Part shown: positions 47,362 to 58,896 of the stretch, piece by piece
Position numbering within the stretch: position 1 is the stretch's first letter
How the letters are laid out: each line of letters starts with the position of its first letter
Assembly (NCBI GenBank): GCA_963924555.1
Contig: OZ004594.1
Span: forward strand, 4,805,563-4,869,562
DNA length: 64,000 nt
Reading direction: 5' to 3'
DNA from: Crambe crambe
Lineage: Eukaryota; Porifera; Demospongiae; Poecilosclerida; Crambeidae
The notes under the pieces: model-generated
What the model was told of the DNA's origin: nothing
What the model saw: the letters and a program-made list of their open reading frames with translations, nothing else
Databases searched by the model: none
Position numbers and translations under genes: made by a program

Positions 47362-48490
47362 CCAGGCGTACGTACGTACGTACGTACGTACGTACGTACG
47401 TGTCGTGCAATAGTAGCGCCCCTGCGCGTGCATTTATGCGCATGCTCCAGTTGCAATTGCTTGATTGATTTCTACATCGCTTTGTATATAGCATGGTGGA
47501 TAGTAGGGCTAGGCTTATCTAAGTGGATTGTAGGCACTAGACATATCCAAGTGCTTTGTGGTAAGTACTTAGCTTTCTATGCATGCAGCTGCCTGCCACT
47601 TAGCTACATAACACAACAGCAAAGCAAGCTCAACATTTCTACAGCCTTTTGGGCAGCAGGCACAAGAGGCTTATCTAAGCGGCTTGTAGGCACTAGGCTT
47701 ATCTAAGTGCTTTGAGGTAAGCATGTATGCAGCTGCCTGCCACCACTTACATGACTCTTAGCGATATCAAGCACTGAAGCCTATCAGCTACTTTAATTGC
47801 TCACTGTCAAATGCTGCACATTGCTATAGATACTCAACAGCAAATGAAAATCGTTGAAGAATACTTGCTTGCTCGCTCGCTGTCAACTGAATGTTGAGCA
47901 TTGCCCTAGTATATCTAGGTCTACACTCCAAAATGCCCCAGGCGTACGTACGTACGTACGTACGTACGTGTCGTGCAATAGTAGCGCCCCTGCGCGTGCA
48001 CTTATGCGCATGCTCCAGTTGCAATTGCTTGATTGATTTCTACATCGCTTTGTATATAGCATGGTGGATAATAGGGCTAGGCTTATCTAAGTGGATTGTA
48101 GGCACTAGACATATCCAAGTGCTTTGTGGTAAGTACTTAGCTTTCTATGCATGCAGCTGCCTGCCACTTAGCTACATAACACAACAGCAAAGCACAAATG
48201 AACTATCAGCTCAACATTTCTACAGCCTTTTGGGCAGCAGGCACAAGAGGCTTATCTAAGCGGCTTGTAGGCACTAGGCTTATCTAAGTGCTTTGAGGTA
48301 AGTATGTATGCAGCTGCCTGCCACCACTTACATGACTCTTAGCAATATCAAGCACTGAAGCCTATCAGCTACTTTAATTGCTCACTGTCAAATGCTGCAC
48401 ATTGCTACAGATACTCAACAGCAAATGAAAATCGTTGAAGAATACTTGCTTGCTCGCTCGCTGTCAACTGAATGTTGAACATTGCCCTAG
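47215..48490. repeat. Two direct repeats of about 570 bp plus a partial third
   Basis: 47341-47913 and 47922-48489 are nearly identical, starting AGGTCTACACTCCAAAATGC and ending TGTTGAGCATTGCCCTAG-like. The end of a further unit lies at 47215-47265. Each full unit has an ACGT microsatellite, longer in the first (about 47367-47403) than in the second (about 47943-47972). The left unit abuts the 93-bp inverted repeat. Non-coding as far as I can see, though GGCTTATCTAAG(T/C)GG repeats inside. Confidence 0.8.
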
Positions 48491-48599
48491 TAATTAACTT
48501 TATTTTTCCCAAAATATTGGCAAGCTATTTTCAACATTAAAAATTTTTTTTTCAGTGATGTTGAAGTTTTTAAGACAGCAAATCATGAATTACAATATG

Positions 48600-49290
48600 C
48601 AATCTGTTCTATGACACTATCTTGAAGTGTCTAGAAGTGAACTACCACCACCACCAGTAGCATAGTCTGCTTTGGTCCACATTGCCATCTCCTGCTTCTT
48701 CAAGGAGTATTCCTCCATCTCTTTGTCATAGCGTGCTTTGTCAACTGTGTACTTGTTGTAGTATCTCTAGAACCATTAATAGAGCAACAATTATAATACA
48801 AAGTCATAAAACACTAGAATATGTGTTTAGAATCAGGATTCTCTTCTACACTTGGATCTATCATTATAATTACACAAAATATTGCCATCCATAATTATTT
48901 CAGAACTCCTGTCTCCAAGGGATACTGTATGCAAGGCTCATAACAGGTTGTTGTTATTATTATTGTTTTTCTTTGTACACATACCGTCTTATCATCATTG
49001 GGTGTTTCGCTCCACAACTTAGTGCCTTGGTGAGGTCATGCTGTCCGGACACACCTTCCTCTTGAAACTGTTCCTGAAGGGAAGCTCATCTCTCTTGGCA
49101 GAACCAGAAGAAAGCTTCTTCAGAGCAGAATCTGTAGCTTCTTACTCTTTGAAACCAGAAATGTATTCTGAGTTTTTACTTTGGTATCTTTTGTCTTTTG
49201 GCCTTTGAGGCACTGAGTGAACTGGTTCCAGTTCCAAGAATGGGAATGAAGTTGGTGTGATGCAGTAGGCGACTGAACCATATAGATCGG
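48600..49290 (-). pseudogene. 3' fragment of the HMG-box gene, left of copy D unit
   Basis: 48600-48772 matches the last exon of the HMG gene including its acceptor (CTCTAGAACC on the plus strand). 48984-49270 matches the 3' part of exon 3 with deletions that shift the frame and remove part of the box. The 5' exons are absent. A leftover of tandem duplication. Confidence 0.8.
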
Positions 49291-51362
49291 TATATAGTTC
49301 ATAGGGCCATCTAAACAGTATTGTATATTCTCTGTATATTCTTCTATTACTTTAGTTTATTAATACTTTAAGATCATACTAATCAGATTGTTGAACAGGA
49401 AATAAGTAATGACCACAACAAAATGTAAAAAAACCACAAACAAGACTGACAGCATTAGTTAGTAAAATGGTTGTTAGATATAATTACTAATTGGAATAAA
49501 AGTATGCATGCATGATTACTTGCAATGATAATTTCTTCTATAAAAATGATTGTGAAAAGAGAGCCTGGGGATGAGGCTAGGTCGTGAACTTGACAATTAA
49601 GGTGCTCAAGCCTGGATGATTAATAAGATAACAGGTCATCAGCCACAAGGTGACAGGCTGTCAGGCTCACTTAGTGATGGACTGGAAAAAGGATTGCTCA
49701 TACGTGAAACTTGCACCTATAAATCACAATACTGTGTAATTATGCTGCATGTTTACAGGTTAATACTTACTCATGAATACATAGCTGTGGTCAAATTATC
49801 CAAGATCACATGATAGGACTGGCAATGCCTGAAGCACATAATTATGCAGTAATCATTATGTCATGATTAATTTGAGAGAAGACTCACCTTGTGATCATGA
49901 AGAAAGAGCTCAAGTGGTTGGGAGTGTTTTAATTGGCACTGATAGAAGATTGGGATGACAGTTGGTTGCTAAAAATAGCAAAGTCTTTGTCTCTGGTTAG
50001 TGATGGACACAATCGTCAATGTGATTGCTGCCTTGTTGAGATGATGTGAGTATATTTACAGGTGCTGAAGGAAGTGGTAGTGAGTATAATGCTATATCTT
50101 TGCTGAAACTTAGGGGTAGATGTTTTGGCTCTCTTGAGATTTCTTTCTGATTTCTTGACTTCCTCTTCTAAGTTTTTTATTCATTGTTTTGTTTTAAGAT
50201 CTTTTGTCTTATTGAGATGGATTCTTCCAGAGTAAGCTTATTTTCATCCCCTCGAGACTTCTACTAGAGATCCCTCTGATTGAGATATTCAATGGTCGGA
50301 GAATTGAAAGTCAAGTCAGGATTGTATTAGTCCAACACTTTCAAACCGTCCTTGTCTGGACTGGGAACTGGTGAACTTTTCAATCACATTAGGAGATGAT
50401 TAGAACATAGATTCAAGTGAGTCCATTAGTGAGAGTTGATTTCACTGACGTGAACACGTGGACTACTGATTTCGGGAGATCAAGTTATTCGCAGGCATGA
50501 GTTTGTTCCAAGGAGAAGCTGGAAGAAAGAAGACACTGAAGACACAAAGTAATGAAAAGGGGATGGAAAAAATAACAAAAATAGGTAGAAAAAGATATAG
50601 AAAATGTATGTAGTAAGGAAAAACAACAAAAATCAATGATGAAGTTGAATTTGGGAAATTCAAGATGTTTGAAAGATAATGAAGAGGAATAATGACAAAA
50701 AGAAGGATAGATAATAGCTACAGTGGAATACTACTTAACACTGATCCACAACAAAAATATTTAATGATGAATTGAACCTATAGGAATCTTATATAATAAT
50801 AATAATATTATTATTATAAGATATTATTATCAACTAAAAAAATAACACATTAATTGACAGAGGACTACTGAAACTATAATATGTTAAAAACAAAAAATTA
50901 ATGATAAAATAGAAAATAAGAGTATGAGAGATCTTGTCATAAATATTTAAGGAGGGCTGAATGATAATAAATATACATAGAGATAAACAATGACAGCAAA
51001 AGAAGGATGGATAAAATAATTATAACAATTCAGGTGGCAGCTAGAGCACTAGTTAAAAACAACGTTAAATCCACAATAGATGAAGAATGGTTGAATACAC
51101 AAAGAAGCTTGATGAAAAAAGAAATAAACAGTTTGAAGTGTGGTTCATTTTCAGGAATCTAATTTAGGACAAATTAATTATTGTAAACAGCATAAGTTAT
51201 GGAAGGAATGTGACCATTCTGCCACACTATAAAAGCTCTAGGAAAAATATGCTTTGTTACGAATTTCCGTGCTGGGTTTCAATAGGGGAGACAAGAGATT
51301 AAAGCTAAGCAACCTTATTTCTGCATACCTTTATTAACCCATTGATTTTAGTATTACATTAC
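49291..51362. other. Spacer of the duplication unit, 3' of copy D
   Basis: Homologous to 20.5-22.47 kb. The final 130 bp look identical to the flank of copy B, including AATTTCCGTGCTGGGTTTCA. No gene seen. Confidence 0.6.
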
Positions 51363-54300
51363 TTAGCTCGTTATAAACATTTTAAAAAATGGTGACTCAC
51401 TTTCGAGAGGATTCCTTCCTGAAAAAAAACTGTAATTGTCTAAGACCTCCCTCAGGGCACGGAACGTCACTGGTTGGGTGGGACAATACTCTGTCCATCT
51501 TTGCAGTATCAGGAGGCATTGACGAGGGTGGTTGTGATGGAAACTGGGGTCCTGAGTCTTGGCTGCTGCTAAGTCATGCACATCGTGAGGGAGGATTCTC
51601 TCAAAGATATCTCTATGTTGATATGCACATCCAGCTACATCTGATAAAAAGCCTCCTGGTATTTCACTATCTGAGTTACTCTCATCAAACAATATAGCTA
51701 AAATTCTTCGATTTAAACAGGCATAAGGCTCAAAGAAGAGTAAATCTCTGATGCTTGTATTTTGTAGTTCTGTTTCTCGTTTTGTTGTCACATGATTTTT
51801 GTCCTCAGCTATAGCACAAGATAGTTCATGCATGGAAAATGAAAGAAGTCGAGTGGTCTTTCTAAGGGGATATGATTTCAATTCTTCAGGGTAGATAAAT
51901 TTTTCTGTAGTAGTGACCACCTTTGAGTGTTCTTCCTTCACTTGAAACACGGTCTTGATGATCTCTGATCGCAACCTAACACCAGCCAATTCCGTGTCTT
52001 TCTTGCAACAAATCATCACCACCACAGCAGACATCTGCTCCACCACCTCAACCACAGCCTCCACCCCCTCCCTGTTCTGCCAATGAATGCCGTTCTTCCA
52101 TATATTGCACTTCATTCGCATGACTGGACAAGATGGGTCTTCTTCTTCTTCAAGATCAGGGTTCAGAGCAAAGGAGAAAGCTAAACGTATGAGGAGCACG
52201 TATAGAAAACGTGGAAAAAGATCATCACCCTCAACACTGCAAGCTAGATACCAACCAAATTTATAAACTAGTTTCTCGTCTGTCATTATCTGTCCTTCTG
52301 GTCGTTCAGTTTTAACGAGAGCTGGAAGGAAATAAAGAGATTCTCCTTGACTACCCCCAACATCTTCTACTTGAGTCTTCTTTCTTATGAGATCTGCTTC
52401 TGTCTGTCTTATTTCATGGCAAAACTCAAAGTGACTCATGAAGTCAACTATCATTTTCACATCATATTTACTAAATACTTCTGCAATTTTAGAGAGTGGG
52501 ACAACTCCAGTACTGCTAAACGAGTCATAATGCTGCTTGAAGTTCTCAGGAGAAAAGATTGTACCATTTACTTCAGCCAATAAGACCTTGGTATCAAGTA
52601 TGATCCAGCTATGACTGATGTCCTCTTTATTGGAGAGAAAAAGAATCTTGCCTTGTTTATTCAAGGTGTAAAGTGCATCAAGTAAGTATGATAAATTAAT
52701 TATGATTTTTTTGGTTTTTAATAACTCTGTTAATGCATTTAATTCAAGTGCTACATTATTACTGAAAGAGGAATGCAGGAAACCAAAGATAAAAGATGTA
52801 CAAAGGTCTACCTCAATTTCATTATGGAACTGTGTGCATCTTTTTATGATGATTTCATATAGAGAATCAAGACCTTTGGACGATGCTTTTGTGCAGTTAA
52901 TAAAAATACCTGAGTCTAATAATCCTGCTTCTACATTGGTCATGCTTCTAACTTGCTCTATCTTTTGAACAGGCTTACCTCTGATGGCATCCTTATGAGT
53001 GAAAACAATCAAAATTGTGTGCCTGTCAGCTTCAAGGTTTGATACAAAAGAATACCAATACTTCAATGCAGAACTGATTTCGACAACATCCTTACTAAGA
53101 TCAATGACTATAAGAATAATATTTCCAGGTGAGGAGGTGAGGTTCTTCAACATAGCTGCATGGCTGCTGTAGTATTCAGCCTGACCAGCAAAATCATAAA
53201 ATGTGACATTCCCTGAACTACCAAACTGAATAGTGATAGGTACTATTCCAGCTGTGTTCAACTCGACACCAGATACACTTCTAAATACAGCAGCAAGATA
53301 GTTAAACTTATTCCTACCCACTTTATCTTGTATGGCCTTGATAAGAGTACTCTTACCAGCTGAAGAATTACCAACTACAAATACCTTCAAATTGGGGTTT
53401 GAAATGGTACTACCATACTTATCATTGACACATGTGAAAATCCTGTCTTCAAATTGCTTTAGTGATTGTAAATCTTGGAATGACTTTTGAGTACAGTGCT
53501 CATAGGCACTTATCATGAAAGGTATCTTTGGATCACACTCACAATCTCTCTCAATCAGGTATTTGACCACACTTAGGCACTCATAATTAAAGGCAACCAT
53601 AAGCGGAGATAACCCTTCCATATCTTTTATACTTGGATTACACTTAACATTGTTAACCAGCCACTCAACAACTTTTAGATCCCCCTTTTTACAGGCAACA
53701 TGTAGTGGGGTCCAACCCGATATACTTTTAATGTTAGGGTTAACATGTAATTCAACCACTAGTGTCTCAATTATGTCCAGACGTCCCATATCACTAGCAA
53801 TGTGTAGTGAGGTCAAACCAAAACTATCCAGGACTGTTGGATCAATACCTGCAATGTTCACCAACCACCTGATTTTGTTCTTATAACCCTCATTGCATGC
53901 ATCATTAAGTAGTTGACAACCACAACTCTCCTTAATGGATTGATGGATATATACACTAGTGAAGAACCACTTAACAATATGAAGATGTCCCTTTCCAAAA
54001 GCATAATAAAGTGGGATCTTACCATCACTGTCCTCCACTGTTGGGTCAACATGTGCCTTAGTCACTAACCACTCAGTAATATTTAGATACCCAAATCCAC
54101 AAGCAAAGTGAAGTGTGTTCCAACCATCATTGTCCTTGATTGCTGGATCAACATGTGCTGTAGTCACTAACCACTCAATTATATTCAGATCTCCCCCAAT
54201 AATACAAGCAATTAATAGGCCTAAACCATCCTTCGCTGGGTCAACATGTGCTGTAGTCACTAACCACTCAACTATATTCAGATGTCCTCCCAGACAAGCA

Positions 54301-54749
54301 TAGTCGAGTGGGGTAAAACCATTACTATCCTTAATTGTTGGATCAACATGGTTTGTAGTCACTAACCTCTCCATAACATCTAGTTGTCCTTCCAGACAAG
54401 CATTGTGAAGTTTAGCTACATCCTTATCTTTTATTTCTGAACTTCTATACTCCCCACCATTAATAATGTACTTGAGTACTTCATAATGCCTGGATGAACA
54501 AGCATCCTTCACTGATTGTATTACTACCTTAGGACTAAGTATTGGATTGTGTTTTCTAAGTAGTCTCATCATCTCACTCACCACCTTTCCCCATCCGCTA
54601 AGCAGTGCAGACTCAAGAGCACCACTGTTCCACTTGTCAGGTAAGGGAAGTTGATGAAGAATCTCCAGCAAATCATCTTCACTACAATTATCAGATGCTG
54701 ACAAACTCTGGACTGCCCTCAATGCTCTGTTCACATCAAATAATGCCAT
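51363..54749 (-). CDS. Ankyrin-ROC-COR-death protein, copy D (intact)
   Basis: A single uninterrupted frame of 1128 aa. Residues 1-110: helical N-terminal region of unknown kind (MALFDVNRAL; LLEILHQLPLPDKWNSGALE). About 111-405: nine ankyrin repeats. About 450-650: ROC GTPase with P-loop GNSSAGKST (460-468), DFAGQ (519-523) and THKD (584-587). About 690-945: COR domain (WIILDTKVLLAEVNGT; NGIHWQNREGVEAV). About 1040-1115: death-like domain (LILQRWTEYCPTQPVTF). This is the order of DAPK1 after its kinase; no kinase or calmodulin segment is present and the start is fixed by conservation of MALFDV in all copies. A cytosolic GTP-binding death-fold signalling protein is inferred. All guanine-binding motifs are intact, unlike in A, C and E. 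No introns. Confidence 0.93.
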   Translation of the reverse strand: MALFDVNRALRAVQSLSASDNCSEDDLLEILHQLPLPDKWNSGALESALLSGWGKVVSEMMRLLRKHNPILSPKVVIQSVKDACSSRHYEVLKYIINGGEYRSSEIKDKDVAKLHNACLEGQLDVMERLVTTNHVDPTIKDSNGFTPLDYACLGGHLNIVEWLVTTAHVDPAKDGLGLLIACIIGGDLNIIEWLVTTAHVDPAIKDNDGWNTLHFACGFGYLNITEWLVTKAHVDPTVEDSDGKIPLYYAFGKGHLHIVKWFFTSVYIHQSIKESCGCQLLNDACNEGYKNKIRWLVNIAGIDPTVLDSFGLTSLHIASDMGRLDIIETLVVELHVNPNIKSISGWTPLHVACKKGDLKVVEWLVNNVKCNPSIKDMEGLSPLMVAFNYECLSVVKYLIERDCECDPKIPFMISAYEHCTQKSFQDLQSLKQFEDRIFTCVNDKYGSTISNPNLKVFVVGNSSAGKSTLIKAIQDKVGRNKFNYLAAVFRSVSGVELNTAGIVPITIQFGSSGNVTFYDFAGQAEYYSSHAAMLKNLTSSPGNIILIVIDLSKDVVEISSALKYWYSFVSNLEADRHTILIVFTHKDAIRGKPVQKIEQVRSMTNVEAGLLDSGIFINCTKASSKGLDSLYEIIIKRCTQFHNEIEVDLCTSFIFGFLHSSFSNNVALELNALTELLKTKKIIINLSYLLDALYTLNKQGKILFLSNKEDISHSWIILDTKVLLAEVNGTIFSPENFKQHYDSFSSTGVVPLSKIAEVFSKYDVKMIVDFMSHFEFCHEIRQTEADLIRKKTQVEDVGGSQGESLYFLPALVKTERPEGQIMTDEKLVYKFGWYLACSVEGDDLFPRFLYVLLIRLAFSFALNPDLEEEEDPSCPVMRMKCNIWKNGIHWQNREGVEAVVEVVEQMSAVVVMICCKKDTELAGVRLRSEIIKTVFQVKEEHSKVVTTTEKFIYPEELKSYPLRKTTRLLSFSMHELSCAIAEDKNHVTTKRETELQNTSIRDLLFFEPYACLNRRILAILFDESNSDSEIPGGFLSDVAGCAYQHRDIFERILPHDVHDLAAAKTQDPSFHHNHPRQCLLILQRWTEYCPTQPVTFRALREVLDNYSFFSGRNPLESESPFFKMFITS

Positions 54750-55035
54750 TTTATGGTGTATAGCTAGCTAGTTCCAAGCAGAAAGGTCAAACTCTAGATA
54801 AATAACCAGTCATGTGCTATTTTAAAATTATTCATTAGCTGTAATGAATACCTTTTAGTCAATATTCATGACACAACATACATTTAGCTATGCTATGTTC
54901 TGATTTGAGCTTGTAGCTAGCACAAAAATTAAACAATTACGTAGCTAGCTATTTCAAACATGAAAAATATTTTCAGTGACGTTGAGGATAGCTAACAGAC
55001 AGCAAGTCATGAATTACAATATGCAATCTATTCTA
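54750..55035 (-). promoter_or_regulatory. Upstream flank of copy D, conserved between copies
   Basis: The stretch just 5' of the start is shared with copies B and E (ACCAGTCATGTGCTATTT-like, TTCATTAGCTGTAATGAATACC, TAGTCAATATTCATGACA) and partly with A. Its position suggests the family's promoter, but conservation may only reflect recent duplication. The palindromic TTCATTAGCTGTAATGAA is a feature to note. Confidence 0.35.
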
Positions 55036-55690
55036 GCTATGACACTATTTTGAAGTGTCTAGAAGTGTACTATACCACTAGCAGAGTCAGCTTTGATCTG
55101 CATCACCATCTCCTGCTTCTTCAAGGAGTATGCCTCCATCTCTTTGTCATAGCGTGCTTTGTCAACTGTGTACTTGTTGTAGTATCTCTAGAACCATTCA
55201 TAGAACAAGATAAGGTCATAAAACACTAGAATATATGTTTAGAATCAGGCTTCTCCTCTACTTGGATACGTCCTAATAATAATTACACAAAATTTTGTCA
55301 TCCATGATTATTTTAGAACTCCTGTCTCCAAGGGATACTATATGCAAGGCTCATAAGTCATAACAGGTTGTTGTTTTTTCTTTGTACAGATAGCTACCGT
55401 CTTATCATCATTGGGTGTTTCACTCCACAAATTAGCAAGTGCCTTGGTGAGGTCATGCTGTCCAGACACACCTTCCTCTCAAAACTGCTCCTGGCAGAAT
55501 CAGAAGAAAGTTTCTTCAGAGCAGGATCTATAGCTTCTTTCTCTTTGAAACCGGAGATGTATTCTGAGTTTGGTATCTTTTGTCTTTTGGCCTTTGAGGC
55601 ACTGAGTGAACTGGTTCCAGTTTCAAGAATGGGAATGAAGTTGGTGTGATGCAGTAGGCGACTGAACCATATAGATCAGTAGTTCATAGC
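55036..55690 (-). pseudogene. 3' fragment of the HMG-box gene, beside copy D
   Basis: 55036-55190 matches the last exon of the HMG gene. 55398-55650 matches part of exon 3 (CACTGAGTGAACTGGTTCCA), with a large internal deletion that removes the centre of the HMG box. Same kind of remnant as at 48.6 and 33.9 kb. Confidence 0.8.
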
Positions 55691-57606
55691 ACCATCTAGA
55701 CAGTATTGTATATTCTCTTTATATTCTTTACATAGCATATTCTTTAGTTTGTTAATTAACTAGTTACATGAACAGGAAATAAGTAATGACCACAAACAAG
55801 ACTGGCATCATTAGTTAGTAAAAATGGTTGTTATATATAATTACTAGTTTGAATAAAAATATGCATGCATGATTACTTGCAATGATAATTTCTTCTATAT
55901 GATTGCGAAAAGAGAGCCTGGGGACGAGGCTAGGTTGTGAACTTAACAAGTAAGGTGCTCAAGCCTGGATGATTAATAAGATAACAGGTCATCAGAGATA
56001 GAGGTCATCAGCCACAAGGTGACAGGCTGTTAGGCTCACCTATGCTATACTTAGTGATGAAGACAGTAGTACTGGAAAAAGGACTGCTCATAGGTGACAC
56101 TTGCACCTTAAATCAAGGTTATTATACTGTGTAATTATGCTGCATGTTTACAGGTTAATACTTACTCATGAATATATAGCTGTGGTCAAATTATCACGAG
56201 ATCACATGATAGGACTGGCAATGCCTGAGGCACATAATTATGCAGTATTCACTATGTCATGATTACTTTAATTTGAGAGAAGACTCACCTTGTGATCATG
56301 AAGAAAGAGCTCAAGTGATTGGGAGTGTTTTAGGTCTGAATGGGATGGATAAAACAGCAAAGTGGTTAGTGATGGAATAATCATCAATGATTGCTCTCTT
56401 GTTGAGGTGGTGTGAGTATATTTACAGGTGCTGAAGGAAGAGGTAGTGAGTGTAATGCTATATCTTCCAATGCATTTATTAATAGTTGCTGGAATGGATG
56501 TTAGTTGTTGAAAATTCCTCTTAATGGTGATTTCTTATTATATCGAGATCTTTCTTGAGATATATATCTTCCTCTTTTTACTCTTATTGGAAGTTTTTTA
56601 TTTGTTGTTTTGTTTCGTCATTTTTTGTGATCTCTTCTTATTGAGATGGATTCTTCTGGAATAGCTTATTTTCATCCCCTTGAGACTTCTACTAGAGATT
56701 TTCTCTGATTGAGATATTAGTGGTTGGAGGTTTGAAAGTCTTCCAACACTTTCAAACTGTCCTTGTCTGGACTGAGAACTGGTGAACTCTTCAGGAGATA
56801 AGATTAACACAGAAAATAGATTCAAGTGAGTGCAAGTTTTATTTAATGGATTTCACAGGCATGAGTTTATTTGCTTCCATTTATTTGTTCCAGGAAGGAG
56901 ACACTGGAAACACAAAAAGGGAATGATGGAAGAACAATGATAATAACTGTGATAACAATGACAATGATAACAACAATGACAACAATGATAACAACATCCA
57001 AATAGTATTAATCATAGGAAGAATAACTACAGCAAATAATAAATTGATTAGCAGAGGAATACAGAAACATATTTAAAGGGACAAAAAAATAATTGAACTA
57101 CAGGGAAGGTTGAATGATTACGAACGAAGAGGAACAATGATGAAAAGAAGGATGGATAGATACTAACAACTACAACGAAAAATTGACAGAGGACTACTTA
57201 ATTAAAGAAGTATAGTCGAAGAGATCTTGTCAGAAATCAAAATACATGATGACACAAAGAAAGATAGATAAAAATTTAATAACAATTCAGGTGGCAGAGC
57301 ACTAGAGCATAAATCCAATAAACGAAACTTGGCATTAGAGAGAGTTGAATACACAAATAAAAACATGAGGATAGAAAATTAACTAAACGGTTATTAGAGT
57401 TTGAAGTATGCTTCATTTTCAGGTATCTAAACAGCATAAGTCATGGAAGGAATGTAATATAAACTATAAAAACTCTAGGAAAAATATGCTTTGGGTTACT
57501 TCCCTTAACACAAACAAAGTCCATACTGGAGACATAACAATAGCTAGGCACCCAATGGACTGTATATATAATGGATGTTAGTACTAGTTATAATACTTAA
57601 CTATAG
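55691..57606. other. Spacer of the duplication unit, 3' of copy E
   Basis: Homologous to the other spacers, but 56.9-57.4 kb is more divergent and holds an imperfect GACAATGATAACAACAATGA run (about 56930-57000). No gene seen. Confidence 0.55.
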
Positions 57607-58896
57607 CTAGTAATTATTTGATGGTGACTCACTTTTGAGAGGATTCCTTCCTGCAAACACACTGTGTCTGTCTAAGACCTCCCTCAGGGCACGGAATGTC
57701 ACTGGTTGGGTGGAACAACACATCATCCATGTCCGCAGCAATAGGAAGCACTGATGAGGGTGGTTGTCACGGTTACTGGGGTCCTGAGCAATGGCTGCTG
57801 CTAGTTCACTCACATTGTGAGGGAGGATGTCCTCAAAGAAGTGCTTGTAAGGATATGCACACCTAGCTATATCTGGCAGAAAGCTTTCTGATACTTCACT
57901 ATCTGAGTTATTGTCATCAAACAACTTAGCTAGAATATCTTCATTCAAACAGGCATAAGGTTCAAAGTAGAGTAAATCTCTGATGCTTATTTGGTGTAGT
58001 TCAGCTGTACCATGTTTCTTGATCACATGAGTTTTATTGCTTGATATAGTGTAAGATAATTCATGCATAGGGAAGGATAGGAGTTCATAGGTTTTCCCAA
58101 GTGGGTAAGACTTCAGTTCTTCAGGATGGATGAATTTTTCTGTAGTAGTGACCACCTTGGAGTGTTCTTCCTTCACTTGAAACACGGTCTTGATGATCTC
58201 TGATCGCAACCTAACACCAGCCTAGTGACCACCTTGGAGTGTTCTTCCTTCACTTGAAACACGGTCTTGATGATCTCTGATCGCAACCTAACACCAGCCA
58301 ATTCTGTGTCTTTCTTGCAACCAGCTCAACCACCTCAACCACAGCTTCCACCCCCTCCCTGTTTTTCCAATGGATTCCATTGTTCCACACGTTGCATTCC
58401 ATTTCCAAAACTGGATGAGATGTATGTTCTTGGTTCAGATCAAAGGAGAAGGCTAAACGTAGAAGAAGCACGTGTAGAAAGCGTGGAAAGAGATCGTCAC
58501 CCTCTACACTACAAGCTAAATACCAGCCAGATTTATAGCATAGACTTCTATCTGTCATGATTTGTCCTTTTGGTCGTTCAGTTTTTACTAAGGCTGGAAA
58601 AAAATAAAGATGTCCATTACCTATTGCGTCTTCACTGAGTTTCTTTCTTATGAGATCTGCTTCTGTCTGTCTTATTTCATGGCAAAACTCAAAGTGGCAC
58701 ATGAAGTCAACTATCATTTTTGCATCATATTTACTGAACACTTCTGCAATTTTAGAGAGTGGGACAACTCCAGTACAGCCAAAAGAGTCATAATGCTGCT
58801 TGAAGTTCTCAGGAGAAAAGATTGTTCCGTTCACTTCAGCCAACAAGACCTTGGTATCATATATGATCCAGCTATCTTCTTTATCACAGAGAAAAA
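57607..58896 (-). pseudogene. Family copy E, C-terminal part (COR-death)
   Basis: It reads from LFLCDKEDSWIIYDTKVLLAEVNGT through the COR domain to a death-like domain of the A subtype (MMCCSTQPVTF), ending SPSNNY. It is broken at 58146-58299 by a 77-bp tandem duplication that shifts the frame. At 58896 it joins directly to an inverted segment of the same gene, so the part that should precede it (NLNQQGKI) is found instead at 60880-60900 on the other strand. Confidence 0.88.
58146..58299. repeat. 77-bp tandem duplication in copy E
   Basis: 58146-58222 and 58223-58299 are two adjacent copies (TAGTGACCACCTTGGAGTGT...). 77 is not a multiple of three, so it frameshifts the COR domain. Confidence 0.93.

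Noticed and set aside
356..54749. A kinase domain that would make these genes true DAPK orthologues
   Set aside because: No kinase motifs (GxGxxG, HRD, DFG) in the N-terminal region of any copy; the start MALFDV is conserved and the upstream flanks are non-coding.
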